The translations under genes were made by a program, and so were the position numbers. Source: Ceratopteris richardii (taxonomy: Eukaryota; Streptophyta; Polypodiopsida; Polypodiales; Pteridaceae). Taken from it: a DNA stretch of 64,000 bases. Positions 50,468 to 61,000 of this stretch are shown here, piece by piece (within the stretch, counting starts at the first letter, position 1; each line of letters begins with the position of its first letter). Below the pieces are notes generated by a model that was given only the letters and a program-made list of their open reading frames with translations, was not told the DNA's origin and searched no databases. The stretch spans positions 52,151,894 to 52,215,893 of the forward strand of contig CM035422.1 of assembly GCA_020310875.1 (NCBI GenBank), read 5' to 3'.

Positions 50468-51334
50468 ATGGCAGATCATGTTTCAATTGAAAAATTGGAC
50501 AGAGATAATTATCCCGCATGGGTAATGCGCATGGAAGCCTTACTTATGAGTAAGGACTTAATGATGTATGTGACCGTAGAAGAAAAGAAGCCGACTTTTG
50601 AAGACAGTAGACAACCAAAGGAAGAAGAATTAGAAGCCTTGAAGCTGTGGAAGAAGAAAGATGCAACGGCAAGAGCTTACATTTATAATACCGTTACAGA
50701 TCATCTACTACCGCAGATTAGAGGTCTGGAGAAAGCGGAGGACATATGGAGTGCGTTGGAAGATCATTTCCAAAATACTACGAAAGCTAGGAAGGCTAGC
50801 TTATGGTCCGAATTCACAACGTTCAAAAAGAAGTCGAATCAAAGCATTAGTGACTATGTTACTAAGATGAAGGATCTAGGAGATAGTCTTGGATCCATAA
50901 ATGAAGATATCGAAGATCACAGATTGTTAGCGCAAGTGCTCACAGGTTTGAGAGGAGATGAAAGGTGGAAACCTTTCATACTCTCAACTGAACTTTCTTT
51001 AAATCATTTTGTACCAGATTTAAATCAGTTGCTTGGTTTGATGCTCACATATGAGCAAGACCTGAAAGGAGATGGAGATAAAGGACAAAGTTCTGCAATG
51101 TACATGAAGAACAAGAAGAAAGGAGATAAAGGTAAGTCAAAAGATGAAGAAGAGTCGAGTTCTCAGGCTTATTATGCAAGAGGTAAAGGCACTGGCAGAG
51201 GACGAGCAAGAGGTTTTGGAAGAGGAAGAGGTAGTCAGAATATCAACAAGAAGGCTTCAGCCTGTTGGCATTCTAAAGCAGTAGCAGATCATTATTTCTG
51301 GAATGTCATTTATGGTAAATTTTGTGGTCATTAG
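50468..51334 (+). pseudogene. Copia-3 gag, truncated at the zinc knuckle
   Basis: MADHVSIEKLDRDNYPAW and ALLMSKDLMMYVT open a UBN2-type Copia gag about as long as that of Copia-2 and similar through HFQNTTKARKASLW, QSISDYVTKMKDL, GLRGDERWKPFILSTELSL and PDLNQLLGLMLTYE. The basic RG-rich stretch (RGKGTGRGRARGFGRGRG) precedes ACW, the first residues of the knuckle. The frame then enters unrelated sequence for 20 codons to a stop. Structural protein of the particle, here without nucleocapsid finger, protease or pol. Confidence 0.88.
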
Positions 51335-51917
51335 GATGTCTAAGTCAGCTTATCCATATGAAATGTTGTTAGGAAGACCTTGGTTCAGGGTTGCTAAAGT
51401 CAAGCAAGATTGGGGTCTGAATGTGGTAATGATCATAAAAGGGAAAAAGCAAGTGACAATCCCTATGCGAGGAAGAAGGAATATGTCGGTGCAAGATAAA
51501 CCACTTATGGCTCATACTATTAATTTGGCGGATGAGTTAGAAGATGATGAAGAGGAAAAACTTTTGCAAGCAAATCCAATGATAGTACCGATATTGGAGG
51601 TTGATGTCGCAGGAGTATTGAGTAAGGATGATCCAATTGTGCAGAAAGTAGATGGGCCAGTTCTGGGTGAACGGGTTGAAGGAGTACAAATACAAAGGAT
51701 GTTTGAGAAAAGTATTGCAACTCCAGTGAAGCACAAGTTAGAACAATAGGAAAAAGAAGTAATAAGTCTGGTTGAATGGATATATGACCAGAAGTATGTA
51801 GGTTCGGCAAGGGTAAAGGAGGAAGAACTTCAGGAAGTTAATTTAGGGACCGAAATTGAACCTAAGATGGTGAGAATCAGTAAAACAGACGATGGTCAGT
51901 TTATGAAGGATCTTATT
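51273..51917 (+). pseudogene. Gypsy-6 protease fragment
   Basis: Frame from about 51303: FVVIRMSKSAYPYEMLLGRPWFRVAKVKQDW is the C-terminal half of a retropepsin (split here: MLLGRPWFRVAK is the LGRPW hallmark). An acidic linker (LADELEDDEEEKLLQ) and decayed text follow up to FMKDLI, where Copia-2 is inserted. The DSG active-site half is missing at the left junction. The frame has a TAG at about 51750. It belongs to a Gypsy lineage different from Gypsy-1, -3 and -5. Confidence 0.82.
51913..51917. repeat. Target-site duplication of Copia-2, left copy
   Basis: TTATT just outside the 5' LTR; identical to 58336-58340 outside the 3' LTR. Confidence 0.95.
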
Positions 51918-52928
51918 TGTTGGTGCAGACCAATCACCAATTGAAGATTTGAAGAAAAGAAGAAGGATACATTCACAAGAGTGAAGGACATGTACACATA
52001 TGTACATTAGTTAAGACATAGGTTACATATACTTATGCTTTGATAAAAGTTTGTACATAATTGCCTATAAATACTTTTGGAAAATGTCGGGGTATAGTGA
52101 GAAGACAAGGAGAGACTTTGTATGAGCATAGGAGTAGAGAAATGAGATGGTAAAAGTCATTAGACACATGAGAAGTGAGTTGATGTCTCTCTCTCATTTT
52201 CAGTTGTAGTCTTCTTCAGTAATGATAGAATTTTTGCGCCCGATGTTTCTGCGTTTGCTCCATCTGTGGTAGATCATTTGTGAAATCCTTTTGAGGATAT
52301 CTAAGTTCATAGTTAATGAGTCTATGACTTGAGTTTCAGAGTTTAACTGTAAACAGGCTAGGAGAATTGTGTGTAGGAACATTCATATGTGATGAGTGTT
52401 CACAGTCCTCTGAAACAGGCGCAGATTTCGAGTCCAATGAATTGAGTAGTGCTCAGTGCACAGTGTAAAGTTTTACACATATGATAGCTCAAAATCTAAG
52501 TTGAGAGATAAGCTATCTACAGCCAAAAGGATTTGGTAAAACGGGTTCGACATTGTGAGAACCAAAGTTAAGAAGTTAGGGGTGTCAAATCGACTTCTCA
52601 GAAGTGCAGATTTGAACATAGGTAACTTGTGAAGTTGATTTCTCAAGTTATACTAAACCTTTTGAAGAACTTTAACTTGGAGGAGGTGCGCAACTTCTAG
52701 GCGACACTCCATACAAAATTTCATAGAAAACTTTACATGTTTGATAGGTCAATGAGAAGAAATTGTGCAGCAGACTTTCTGTGTTTTATCTTCTTCACAG
52801 AATTTTTCAACTTTTGATAATTTGGAGATTGAACTTCTAATTTGGTGAAGGTTTTGACTTACTCTTGATATAGAGGTGTTCTAAATTCAAGAGTAGGTTG
52901 TTCTTTTGGAGATTAACACTCTCCATCA
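51918..52928 (+). repeat. Copia-2 5' LTR (1,011 bp)
   Basis: TGTTGGTGCAGACC to CTCTCCATCA. Compared base by base with 57325-58335, I found four substitutions and no indels. Confidence 0.97.
52066..52073 (+). promoter_or_regulatory. TATA box of Copia-2 LTR
   Basis: TATAAATA in the context GCCTATAAATACTTTTGG, about 150 bp into the LTR; repeated at 57473-57480 in the 3' LTR. Confidence 0.65.
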
Positions 52929-52929
52929 G

Positions 52930-52941
52930 TGGTATCAGAGT
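52930..52941 (+). other. Copia-2 primer binding site (tRNA-iMet)
   Basis: TGGTATCAGAGT, 11 of 12 bases of the initiator-Met PBS, one base after the 5' LTR. Confidence 0.9.
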
Positions 52942-53149
52942 AGGAGACATCAAAATCAAGGAAAGGAGGATCTCGACTGCTGCAGATTCAAGAAATTTAA
53001 CATTTGAAGAACTAAAGGTGAAAGGTTGAAGGCAAAGTCTGAGGAGGAGACCATACGACATCAAGAAGGACAAAAGGAGTCTAATTCGAAGTAAAGGTAC
53101 ATATATTGTTCATAAAGCTTGAAGATTTCAATACACAGGTGGACACAAG

Positions 53150-56100
53150 ATGGGAGATTCTCTACAGATAGAGAAATTGGATAGGGAAAACTATCCTGCA
53201 TGGTCAATGAGGATGGAAGCTCATCTTATGAGCAAAGATTTAATAGCCTACATCACAGGAGAATAAGAGAAGCCAGAGTTCAGAGATCCTAGTGTTCCAA
53301 CTAGGGAAGAGTTGGCAGATTTGAAAAATTGGATGAAGAAAGATGCTCAAGCTAGGAGCATTATATATATGGCAGTCAATGATTACTTGTTACCTCATAT
53401 TTGAGGTCTTGAAAGTGCTACTGATATTTGGAATGCTTTGGAGGAGCATTTCCAGAATACTACCAAGTCAAGGAAGGCATCCTTATGGGAAGAATTTACA
53501 ACCTTTAAGAAGAAGGCTTCTCAATCCATTTCAGACTATGTAACAAGGATGAAAGACATTGCAGATGCTTTAGGAGCTGTTGATGAAGACATTGAGGAGG
53601 ATAAATTGGTAAGGCAAATTCTTACAGGTTTAAGAGGTGATGACAAATGGAAGCCATTCATTTTGTCTACAGAATTATCACTTGATCATTTCACTCCTGA
53701 TTTAAATCAGTTGCTAGGTCATATGCTAACATTTGAGGAAGATGTTAAAGGAGATGGTGACAAGAGTGCAGGTCATGCAATGTACTCAAAAGACAAGAAG
53801 AAGAATAGCAAAAGAAAGCAACAAGCAGGTGAAGATGAAGGTACAACTAGTCAAGCCAACTTCCTAAGAGGAAGAGGAGGTGGCAAAGGTAGAGGAAGAG
53901 GCAGGAACAACAAAGATGGAGGCAAAGCTTGCTGGATTTGTGGTAAGACAAATCACTTAGCTAATGATTGTTGGCATAATAATCAGAGTAATGGTGGATA
54001 TAATCAGAACTATAATTCAAGAGGAAGAGGAGGCAGAAATCAAAGAGGTAATTTCAGAGGCAGAGGTGGTAGGAGTTACTTTGGAAGAAATGCAGGTAGA
54101 GGATTCCAAAGTCAACAATACAACAACACCTACTACAATTATGCTTCAGATCAAAAGGAGGATTCAACATTGATAATGAATGCAACTTGTGAAAGGCAGA
54201 GTGAAGATCAAAGAGTCTTCTACATTGACTCAGGGTGTAGTAATCACCTGAGTGGTAATATATCTTTGATGACTAATTTGGAGAATAAGGTTTTTAATCA
54301 TGTTGTTCAAACAGGTGACAACACAAAGCATAATGTGAAGTCAATTGGTTCAGTGAAGGCGAAGGATGGTAGTACCTTGTTGAGTAAGGTCTTGTATGTT
54401 CCTACAATTCCTAAGAATTTGATAAGTGTAGGACAAATTGTTGAAAAGGGATATGAAGTAAGGTTCACTAATGATGGAGTATATGTGGAAGACCCTAGCC
54501 AAGGGTATAAACAGATTGTTTCAGGGAAGAAAGAAGGAAGATTATTTACATTGAAGATTCAAGGCAATATTGTTCATGCTATGTTCACATATGGAGGACA
54601 TAAGATCTCTGAGTTAGATCTTTGGCACAAGAGGCTTGGACATTTCAATGAAAGAGGTATTAAAGACATGATTAACAATGGTTCAGTGCTTGGATTGCCT
54701 AATGTTGCAGGTCAACATATGACATACAAATGTGAGGCATGTCAATTAGGTAAGGCTCATAAGAATTCTTACTCCAAGCATGGTTTTATGTACTCAGAGA
54801 AGCTTGAATTGGTACACACAGATGTGTGGGGACCATCAAAGGATTTCAGTATAAATGGGTCAAGGTATTATGTGATTTATGTTGATGATGCTACTAGATG
54901 GATCACTATTTATGTGATCAAAGATAAGTCAGAAGTGTTTAATACATTTAAACACTATCATGCATATGCAGAAAGAATTACAGGACATAAGTTGAAGAGA
55001 CTAAGGTCAGATGGAGGGGGAGACTATTTCTCTAATGAGTTTAGTGATTACTTGTGGAATGCAGGTATAAAAAGGGAAGTTACTTGCAGGTACTCTCCTC
55101 AACAAAATGGTGTAGCAGAAAGGAGAAATAGAACACTTGTTGAGTTTGCAAGATCCATGATGAAGGAGAAAAATTGCCCTAATTATTTGTGGGCTGAGGC
55201 TGTAAATACAGCTACTTATTTGGTCAATAGGTTACCATGTAAAGCCTTGCAGGGTATGACACCATATGAGGCTTGGTGGGATAAGAGCCCTACCTTGGAT
55301 CATTGCAGAGTTTTTGGATGTGTGGCATATGCATATGTGCCATCACAATTAAGGCACAAGTTGGAGCCTAAAGCTGAAAAATATGTTTTCATTGGTTATG
55401 ATGATAAGCAGATGGATTATAGATTGTGGAGTCCATCTACAAAACAATTCATGGTTTCTAAAGATGTTACATTTGATGAGCAAAGTACTTGGTATGCAGG
55501 TACAATCAATATCAATACAGGTGATGAAGAAGAAGTGAGCCAAAGGAAAGGTAAATCAAAGATTCAGATAATTGATGAACAAGAGAATAATGAAGTGCAG
55601 GTTGAAGTGGATGAAACACCAAGATTTGATCCTAAATATGAAGAACCAGAAACCTCAAGAAGTGGAGAACTTAGGAGGTCTACAAGGAACAAATGGCAAC
55701 CTACAAGGTATAGCTATGATACTTCATTTCTGGCTACCAAAGATTATGCTTACATGGTTAAAACAGATGAAGACCCTTCTACATATGAAGAGGCAAAAGG
55801 TAAGGAAAAATGGGAGAAAGCTATGCAGGAAGAATTTGATGCACTATTGGAGAATCAAACTTGGGATTTGGTTCCAAAGACAAATAGTCAGAAAATCATT
55901 GGATGCAAGTGGGTTTACAAGACCAAGAGGTTTGCAGATGGAAGTGTGTCTAGATACAAAGCTAGACTTGTTGTCAAAGGGTTTGCTCAGACTTATGGTG
56001 TTGACTATGATGAGACTTATAGTCCTGTGGCAAAGATGACAACTATCAGGACACTTATAGCTATTGTTGCATGTAAAGGTTGGAAGTTATGTCAACTTGA

Positions 56101-57316
56101 TGTGCAAAATGCTTTTTTGAATGGTTATATTTCAGATGATGTGTTCATGGAGCAACCTCAAGGGTTCAGAGATAAAAGGTATCCAGATCATGTGTGCAAG
56201 CTCAAGAGAGCTTTGTATGGCTTGAAGCAAGCCCCAAGGGCATGGAATTATAGACTTGTAAAGTTCTTGAAAGAACTTGGATTTCAGGTGTCTAAAGCAG
56301 ATAGTAGCTTGCTTGTCAAAGCAAGTGATAATGGTTTCATATACATGTGCATATATGTTGATGATATAATTCTTACAGGTACAGATGAAGAAGGAATACA
56401 AAGACTCAAGAAGCAAATGGAAAAGGAGTTCAAAATAAGTGACTTGGGAGACTTGTCATACTTCTTGGGCATGGAGATTACATATACTCAACATGGAGTA
56501 TTTGTGACCCAAGAAAGGTATTTGAAGAACTTGTTAATCAAGTTTAAAATGGATGATTGCAGGGTAGCACCTACACCAATGGAGGTGAATCACAGATTGA
56601 GTAAGTTTGGAGGTGAAGAATTCAAGGACATGAGACAATATCAGAGTTTGGTTGGTAGTCTTATCTATGCTACTTTAACTAGACCTGATTTATCATATGC
56701 AGTAGGGGTTTTGTCTCAATTCATGCATTGCCCAAGGAAAGAACATTGGATTGCAGGATAAAGAGTGTTGAGGTACATTAAGGGTACACTCAATGAGGGT
56801 TTGTATTATGGGTTCACATCAGATACAAACATCAAGATCTATAGTGATGCAGATTGGGCAGGTAATCCAGATGATAGAAGGTCAACTTTTGGATACATGT
56901 GTTATGTGGGAGATAAACTTATCTCATGGTGTTCCAAGAAGCAACATACAGTTGCTTTGTCTTCTACAGAAGCTGAATATAAAGGCATGGTTGAAGCTGC
57001 AAAGGAAGTGATTTGGCTCAAGACATTGATGAAGAGTTTTGATATTGTGCATGGGATACCAATTATATATGGAGATAACATGAGTTCATTATATTTAGCT
57101 GCTAATCCTGTTTTTCATGCCAGGACCAAACACATTGAGATTCAGTATCACTTTCTAAGAGAGAAAGTGATGGATAAAGAGATTGAAGTCATACATACTT
57201 CAACTAAAGATCAGATAGCTGATATGCTTACAAAGAGCTTGGATGGACCAAAGCTACAGAAGTTTAAAGACATGGCAGGAATAAAGAAGAAAAGAGAAAT
57301 CTCAATTGATGATTGA
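53150..57316 (+). pseudogene. Copia-2 gag-pol polyprotein, one frame with three stops
   Basis: Begins MGDSLQIEKLDRENYPAW; 1,388 codons to TGA just before the PPT. Approximate residues: gag 1-330 with knuckle CWICGKTNHLANDC near 262; protease YIDSGCSNHLSG near 356; pre-integrase finger LWHKRLGHF...CEACQLGKAH near 490-550; integrase core DVWGPS, SDGGGDYF, NGVAERRNRT; RT from about 880 with YVDDIILTG near 1068; RNase H with YSDADWAGNPDDRRS and [10 protein letters not shown]. It is interrupted by TAA 53264-53266, TGA 53402-53404 and TAA 56759-56761; the 1,107 codons between the second and third stops are open. There are no indels. Readthrough of three stops is unlikely, so the copy is probably defective despite its youth. 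Confidence 0.93.
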
Positions 57317-57324
57317 GGGGGAGC
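57315..57324 (+). other. Copia-2 polypurine tract
   Basis: GAGGGGGAGC immediately before the 3' LTR; it overlaps the gag-pol stop codon. Confidence 0.88.
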
Positions 57325-58335
57325 TGTTGGTGCAGACCAATCACCAATTGAAGATTTGAAGCAAAGAAGAAGGATACATTCACAAGAGTGAAGGACATGT
57401 ACACATATGTACATTAGTTAAGACATAGGTTACATATACTTATGCTTTGATAAAAGTTTGTACATAATTGCCTATAAATACTTTTGGAAAATGTCGGGGT
57501 ATAGTGAGAAGACAAGGAGAGACTTTGTATGAGCATAGGAGTAGAGAAATGAGATGGTAAAAGTCATTAGACACATGAGAAGTGAGTTGATGTCTCTCTC
57601 TCATTTTCAGTTGTAGTCTTCTTCAGTAATGACAGAATTTTTGCGCCCGATGTTTCTGCGTTTGCTCCATCTGTGGTAGATCATTTGTGAAATCCTTTTG
57701 AGGATATCTAAGTTCATAGTTAATGAGTCTATGACTTGAGTTTCAGAGTTTAATTGTAAACAGGCTAGGAGAATTGTGTGTAGGAACATTCATATGTGAT
57801 GAGTGTTCACAGTCCTCTGAAACAGGCGCAGATTTCGAGTCCAATGAATTGAGTAGTGCTCAGTGCACAGTGTAAAGTTTTACACATATGATAGCTCAAA
57901 ATCTAAGTTGAGAGATAAGCTATCTACAGCCAAAAGGATTTGGTAAAACGGGTTCGACATTGTGAGAACCAAAGTTAAGAAGTTAGGGGTGTCAAATCGA
58001 CTTCTCAGAAGTGCAGATTTGAACATAGGTAACTTGTGAAGTTGATTTCTCAAGTTATACTAAACCTTTTGAAGAACTTTAACTTGGAGGAGGTGCGCAA
58101 CTTCTAGGCGACACTCCATACAAAATTTCATAGAAAACTTTACATGTTTGATAGGTCAATGAGAAGAAATTGTGCAGCAGACTTTCTGTGTTTTATCTTC
58201 TTCACAGAATTTTTCAACTTTTGATAATTTGGAGATTGAACTTCTAATTTGGTGAAGGTTTTGACTTACTCTTGATATAGAGGTGTTCTAAATTCAAGAT
58301 TAGGTTGTTCTTTTGGAGATTAACACTCTCCATCA
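57325..58335 (+). repeat. Copia-2 3' LTR (1,011 bp)
   Basis: TGTTGGTGCAGACC to CTCTCCATCA, followed by the TTATT target copy. Same length as the 5' LTR. Confidence 0.97.
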
Positions 58336-58340
58336 TTATT
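58336..58340. repeat. Target-site duplication of Copia-2, right copy
   Basis: TTATT; matches 51913-51917. Confidence 0.95.
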
Positions 58341-59292
58341 TGTTTATTGAAAGAGTATGTAGAAATATTTGTGTGGGATTATTCTCAGGTAAAGGGCATA
58401 GATCCGGATTTGCATCAACATCGGATTAATTTGAAGACGGATGCAGTGCCGGTTGTGTAGCAGCAGTATAGGATGAATCCAAATTTTGCTAAACAAGTGA
58501 AAGAAGAAATTGATAAACTATTGGCTATTGGATTTATTAAACCTGTTAATCAGCTGACTTGGCTTTCTCCTATTATTCTAGTCCCCAAAAAGAATGGGAA
58601 ACTCAGAATTTGTGTGGATTATAGAAAGTTAAATGCGGCAACAATTACTAATCCTTTTCCTATGCCATTTTGTGATGTTGTATTGGACACAGTAGCAGGG
58701 CACGAAATGTATAGTTCTTGGATGGGTTTTCAGGGTACAATCAAATTAGTGTGGCTGAAGAGGATCAGCATAAAATGGCGTTTATTACTGAATTTGGTGC
58801 TTACGTGTTCACAGTTATGAGTTTTGGGTTGAAGAATGGACCACCATCATTTAATTATGTGGCACATAAAGTGTTCGAACCTTACCTAGAAGAGTTTATG
58901 CAGGTGTTTGTGGATGATTTCTCGGTCTTTGGTAAGAAGGTTCAGCATTTGCAGCATCTAAAATTATGTTTTGATAGATGTCGACAATTTAGGATGGTGT
59001 TAAATCCGTTTAAAAGTGTAATTGCAGTCAGAAGTGGTATTTTATTGGGACATGTCATTTCTGAACAAGGCATGGCCATAGATGTTAAGAAGATTGAAGG
59101 TATTAGGACGGCAAATGCACCTACAAATGTGAAGGAAATAATGTAGTTCGTGGGTCAGATTAAGTGGCACTCCAGATACTTCCGATATTTGGCTAATATC
59201 TCTTTACCACTTACACGTTTGACAAAAAAGGATGTTCCATTCGTATGGGCAGATGCTCAAGAAAAAGCGTTTCAACTCTTGAAGAAGATGGT
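58341..59292 (+). pseudogene. Gypsy-6 RT fragment
   Basis: Continues the interrupted Gypsy-6 frame: LLKEYVEIFVWDYSQV, DPDLHQHRINLKTDA, then a TAG. It has KKNGKLRICVDYRKLNAAT (the canonical VDYRKLN), GFSGYNQISVAEEDQHKMAF, FGLKNGPPSFN and FVDDFSVFG (the catalytic box is FVDD), then GHVISEQGMAIDVKKIEGI. A one-base deletion near 58712 breaks the frame before DGFSG, and a stop follows NVKEIM. It is cut by the Gypsy-7 LTR after the RNase H linker (ADAQEKAFQLLKKM). This is a conventional plant Gypsy RT lineage. Confidence 0.9.
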
Positions 59293-59953
59293 TGTTGCTC
59301 TAGCACAATGGTGAGAACCACATTAAGAAGCTCCACCTCCTTAATGTCAATCCACGGAAGAGATAGGAGTGATATGAAGATCGTGAACGTGAGATGAAGT
59401 GAGAGTGAAGGTGAGAAACATAGAGATGCACACACACATGCACACACACAATGAAGAGACAAACAAGATACAATGGAAGGTAGAAAATCAACTCTATTAC
59501 TCAAGAACACTCTTACAAGCTCAAAATAGCTCTAAGCTCTTCTCTACTCAAACCAGCTAACCTCAAAAATGAGCTTTCTAGCTTTTTTTATAGATTCTAG
59601 ACTAGTTTTGACCGATTTCACATCTAGTGACCGGCATAGTTAAGAAATAGGTTCTAGATGCTATTTGAAAGGGTAAACGGTGTCTAAAAATAATCAAAAT
59701 TGGTAAGCTCATTCTACCTAAGCTCCTCAAGCTCCAGGACTCCTCGACTTGCACAAAATGGAGCTATAAATTACAAAACAGGTTTTTCTATGGTACATAT
59801 CGTACAAAAGTGATGAAAATCATTGTTGAGTGTTTGCGAAAGTAATATAAAACATATTTGTTTGAAAAAGTGATTTGACTGACTCCCTGCTTCTTCGTTA
59901 TGCTCTGTCTTCACATGCTTCCACGTCTTCTATGCCTCTGGCTACTGCCAACA
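59293..59953 (-). repeat. Gypsy-7 3' LTR (661 bp)
   Basis: Plus strand begins TGTTGCTCTAGCACAATGG and ends CTACTGCCAACA, next to the PPT. TATA-like TATAAAAA (minus) at 59585-59592. Outer edge interrupts the Gypsy-6 frame. Confidence 0.9.
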
Positions 59954-59968
59954 CCCCCCTCCCTCTCG
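59954..59968 (-). other. Gypsy-7 polypurine tract
   Basis: The minus strand reads CGAGAGGGAGGGGGG directly before the 3' LTR. The accessory frame is open across it (RSEREGGVG). Confidence 0.87.
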
Positions 59969-59969
59969 C

Positions 59970-61000
59970 TTCTGTCGTCCTCGACAGAACCTTGTTGTGA
60001 GGTCTGTCGGATATAATTCTGGAGTAGTTCCTGAGCGAGGGTGTGTTCTAATATGCGAATTCCTCGAGCCAGATCTGCCTCGAGTTTCTCCCAATCAATG
60101 GGCTGTGGTTTGTCGGATGGCGGGAGTCGATAATGTGTGGAATATACCATCTATTCACAGGCAAATAATTGCAAGAGGTGTGTAGGCCTGCTGATGAACA
60201 CCTCTGAATGGTATTCCTAGAAATCGGTTGTGAACATCTCTTCGAAGGTCTGCTTATAGCACGTCGGTAAGTATTTAATTCGACAGTGCCAGGCGTAACA
60301 CACCCGGCGCAATGGTGTTGTACTCATGTCATAAGCTAAATCGAGATTGCCATGCTCGAAACCCGGGGTGTTTACATGTGGTGCCTTGATGCGACAGAAG
60401 ACTTTGAATACCATTTGCATCATGTCAAAAATTTTGACAGTCATATGCACTGCTATATCGTCCATATGTTTTAAGCGAGGGAGCCAGTGACGAATCCTTG
60501 CCATCATGTATCCAACTGTTGGTGGTCCTGTGGGTGGGGTGAAGTATGGGTAATTAAGCCAATCCTGGCATTGCTTATTGTTATGTACTTTAATGGCAAA
60601 TGCCTTCTAGGAGTAGCCACGTGGCACTAGTCCCCAACATGGGTTGTAATTTAAATGTAGTGGTGCCTTGATCCAAGTACTCATCATCTTTGGATATGCT
60701 TGTAATAAATCCTTGCGCCAATCTGGTTGATAGATCTCTCCTCTGCGCATCTAGTGGCAAATCTTCCGGCTCAAATTGAGTTGCGTGGGAGGGCTTCTTG
60801 CCTGTTTCTTTTTCTATGGCCAGCTGATATTCCACCACTAACATAAAATAAGGCTTGTATTGTAGCTCATGCCCAGATATGTATCTGCGAGGGGCCAAGT
60901 GAGCAAAATAGGGAGACTGTAAAAATTGTTCTTCGATCATTGCCGTTGCATGTAAATGTGCCTCTACCCGTGCTAAAGGAGTTTTTCCAAGTTCTTCAAT
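59970..61000 (-). pseudogene. Gypsy-7 accessory protein, C-terminal part
   Basis: Homologous to Gypsy-2 ORF B: TWIKAPLHLNYNPCWGLVPRG and QDWLNYPYFTPP match RKIWKEAPLHLKINPAYCPV and PPKWLNFPKVAGP. Then comes an aromatic helical stretch (VKIFDMMQMVFKVFCRIKAP, FEEMFTTDF). It reaches the 3' end as LLQNYIRQTSQQG and runs through the PPT. Breaks: a frameshift near 60690 from the upstream frame, TAG after PRGYS (about 60609), and stops near 60216 and 60151. It has no known domain. Position is sense to the element, directly before the 3' LTR, as in Gypsy-2. Confidence 0.7.

Larger units (their letters stand above)
49132..51272 (+). mobile_element. Copia-3, 5' remnant (LTR, PBS, gag)
   Basis: Plus-strand Copia copy with a complete 5' LTR, PBS and gag up to the zinc knuckle, where it stops and Gypsy-6 protease sequence begins. 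No 3' LTR is seen in the window. It inserted in segment C. The junction is between 51270 and about 51300. Confidence 0.85.
51918..58335 (+). mobile_element. Copia-2, complete element with target duplication
   Basis: 6,418-bp Copia element with 1,011-bp LTRs, PBS, a single gag-pol frame and PPT, flanked by TTATT. It splits the Gypsy-6 pol frame between FMKDLI and the LLKEYVEIFVWDYSQV that follows. The LTRs differ at about four sites, so the insertion is recent. It is a close relative of Copia-1 in both LTR ends and protein. The leader between PBS and ATG (52942-53149) shows nothing else. Confidence 0.97.

Noticed and set aside
52200..52382. Small ORF in the Copia-2 LTRs (also 57607-57789)
   Set aside because: Present in both LTRs simply because they are copies. 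It lies on the opposite strand to the element and is short, with no recognised domain.
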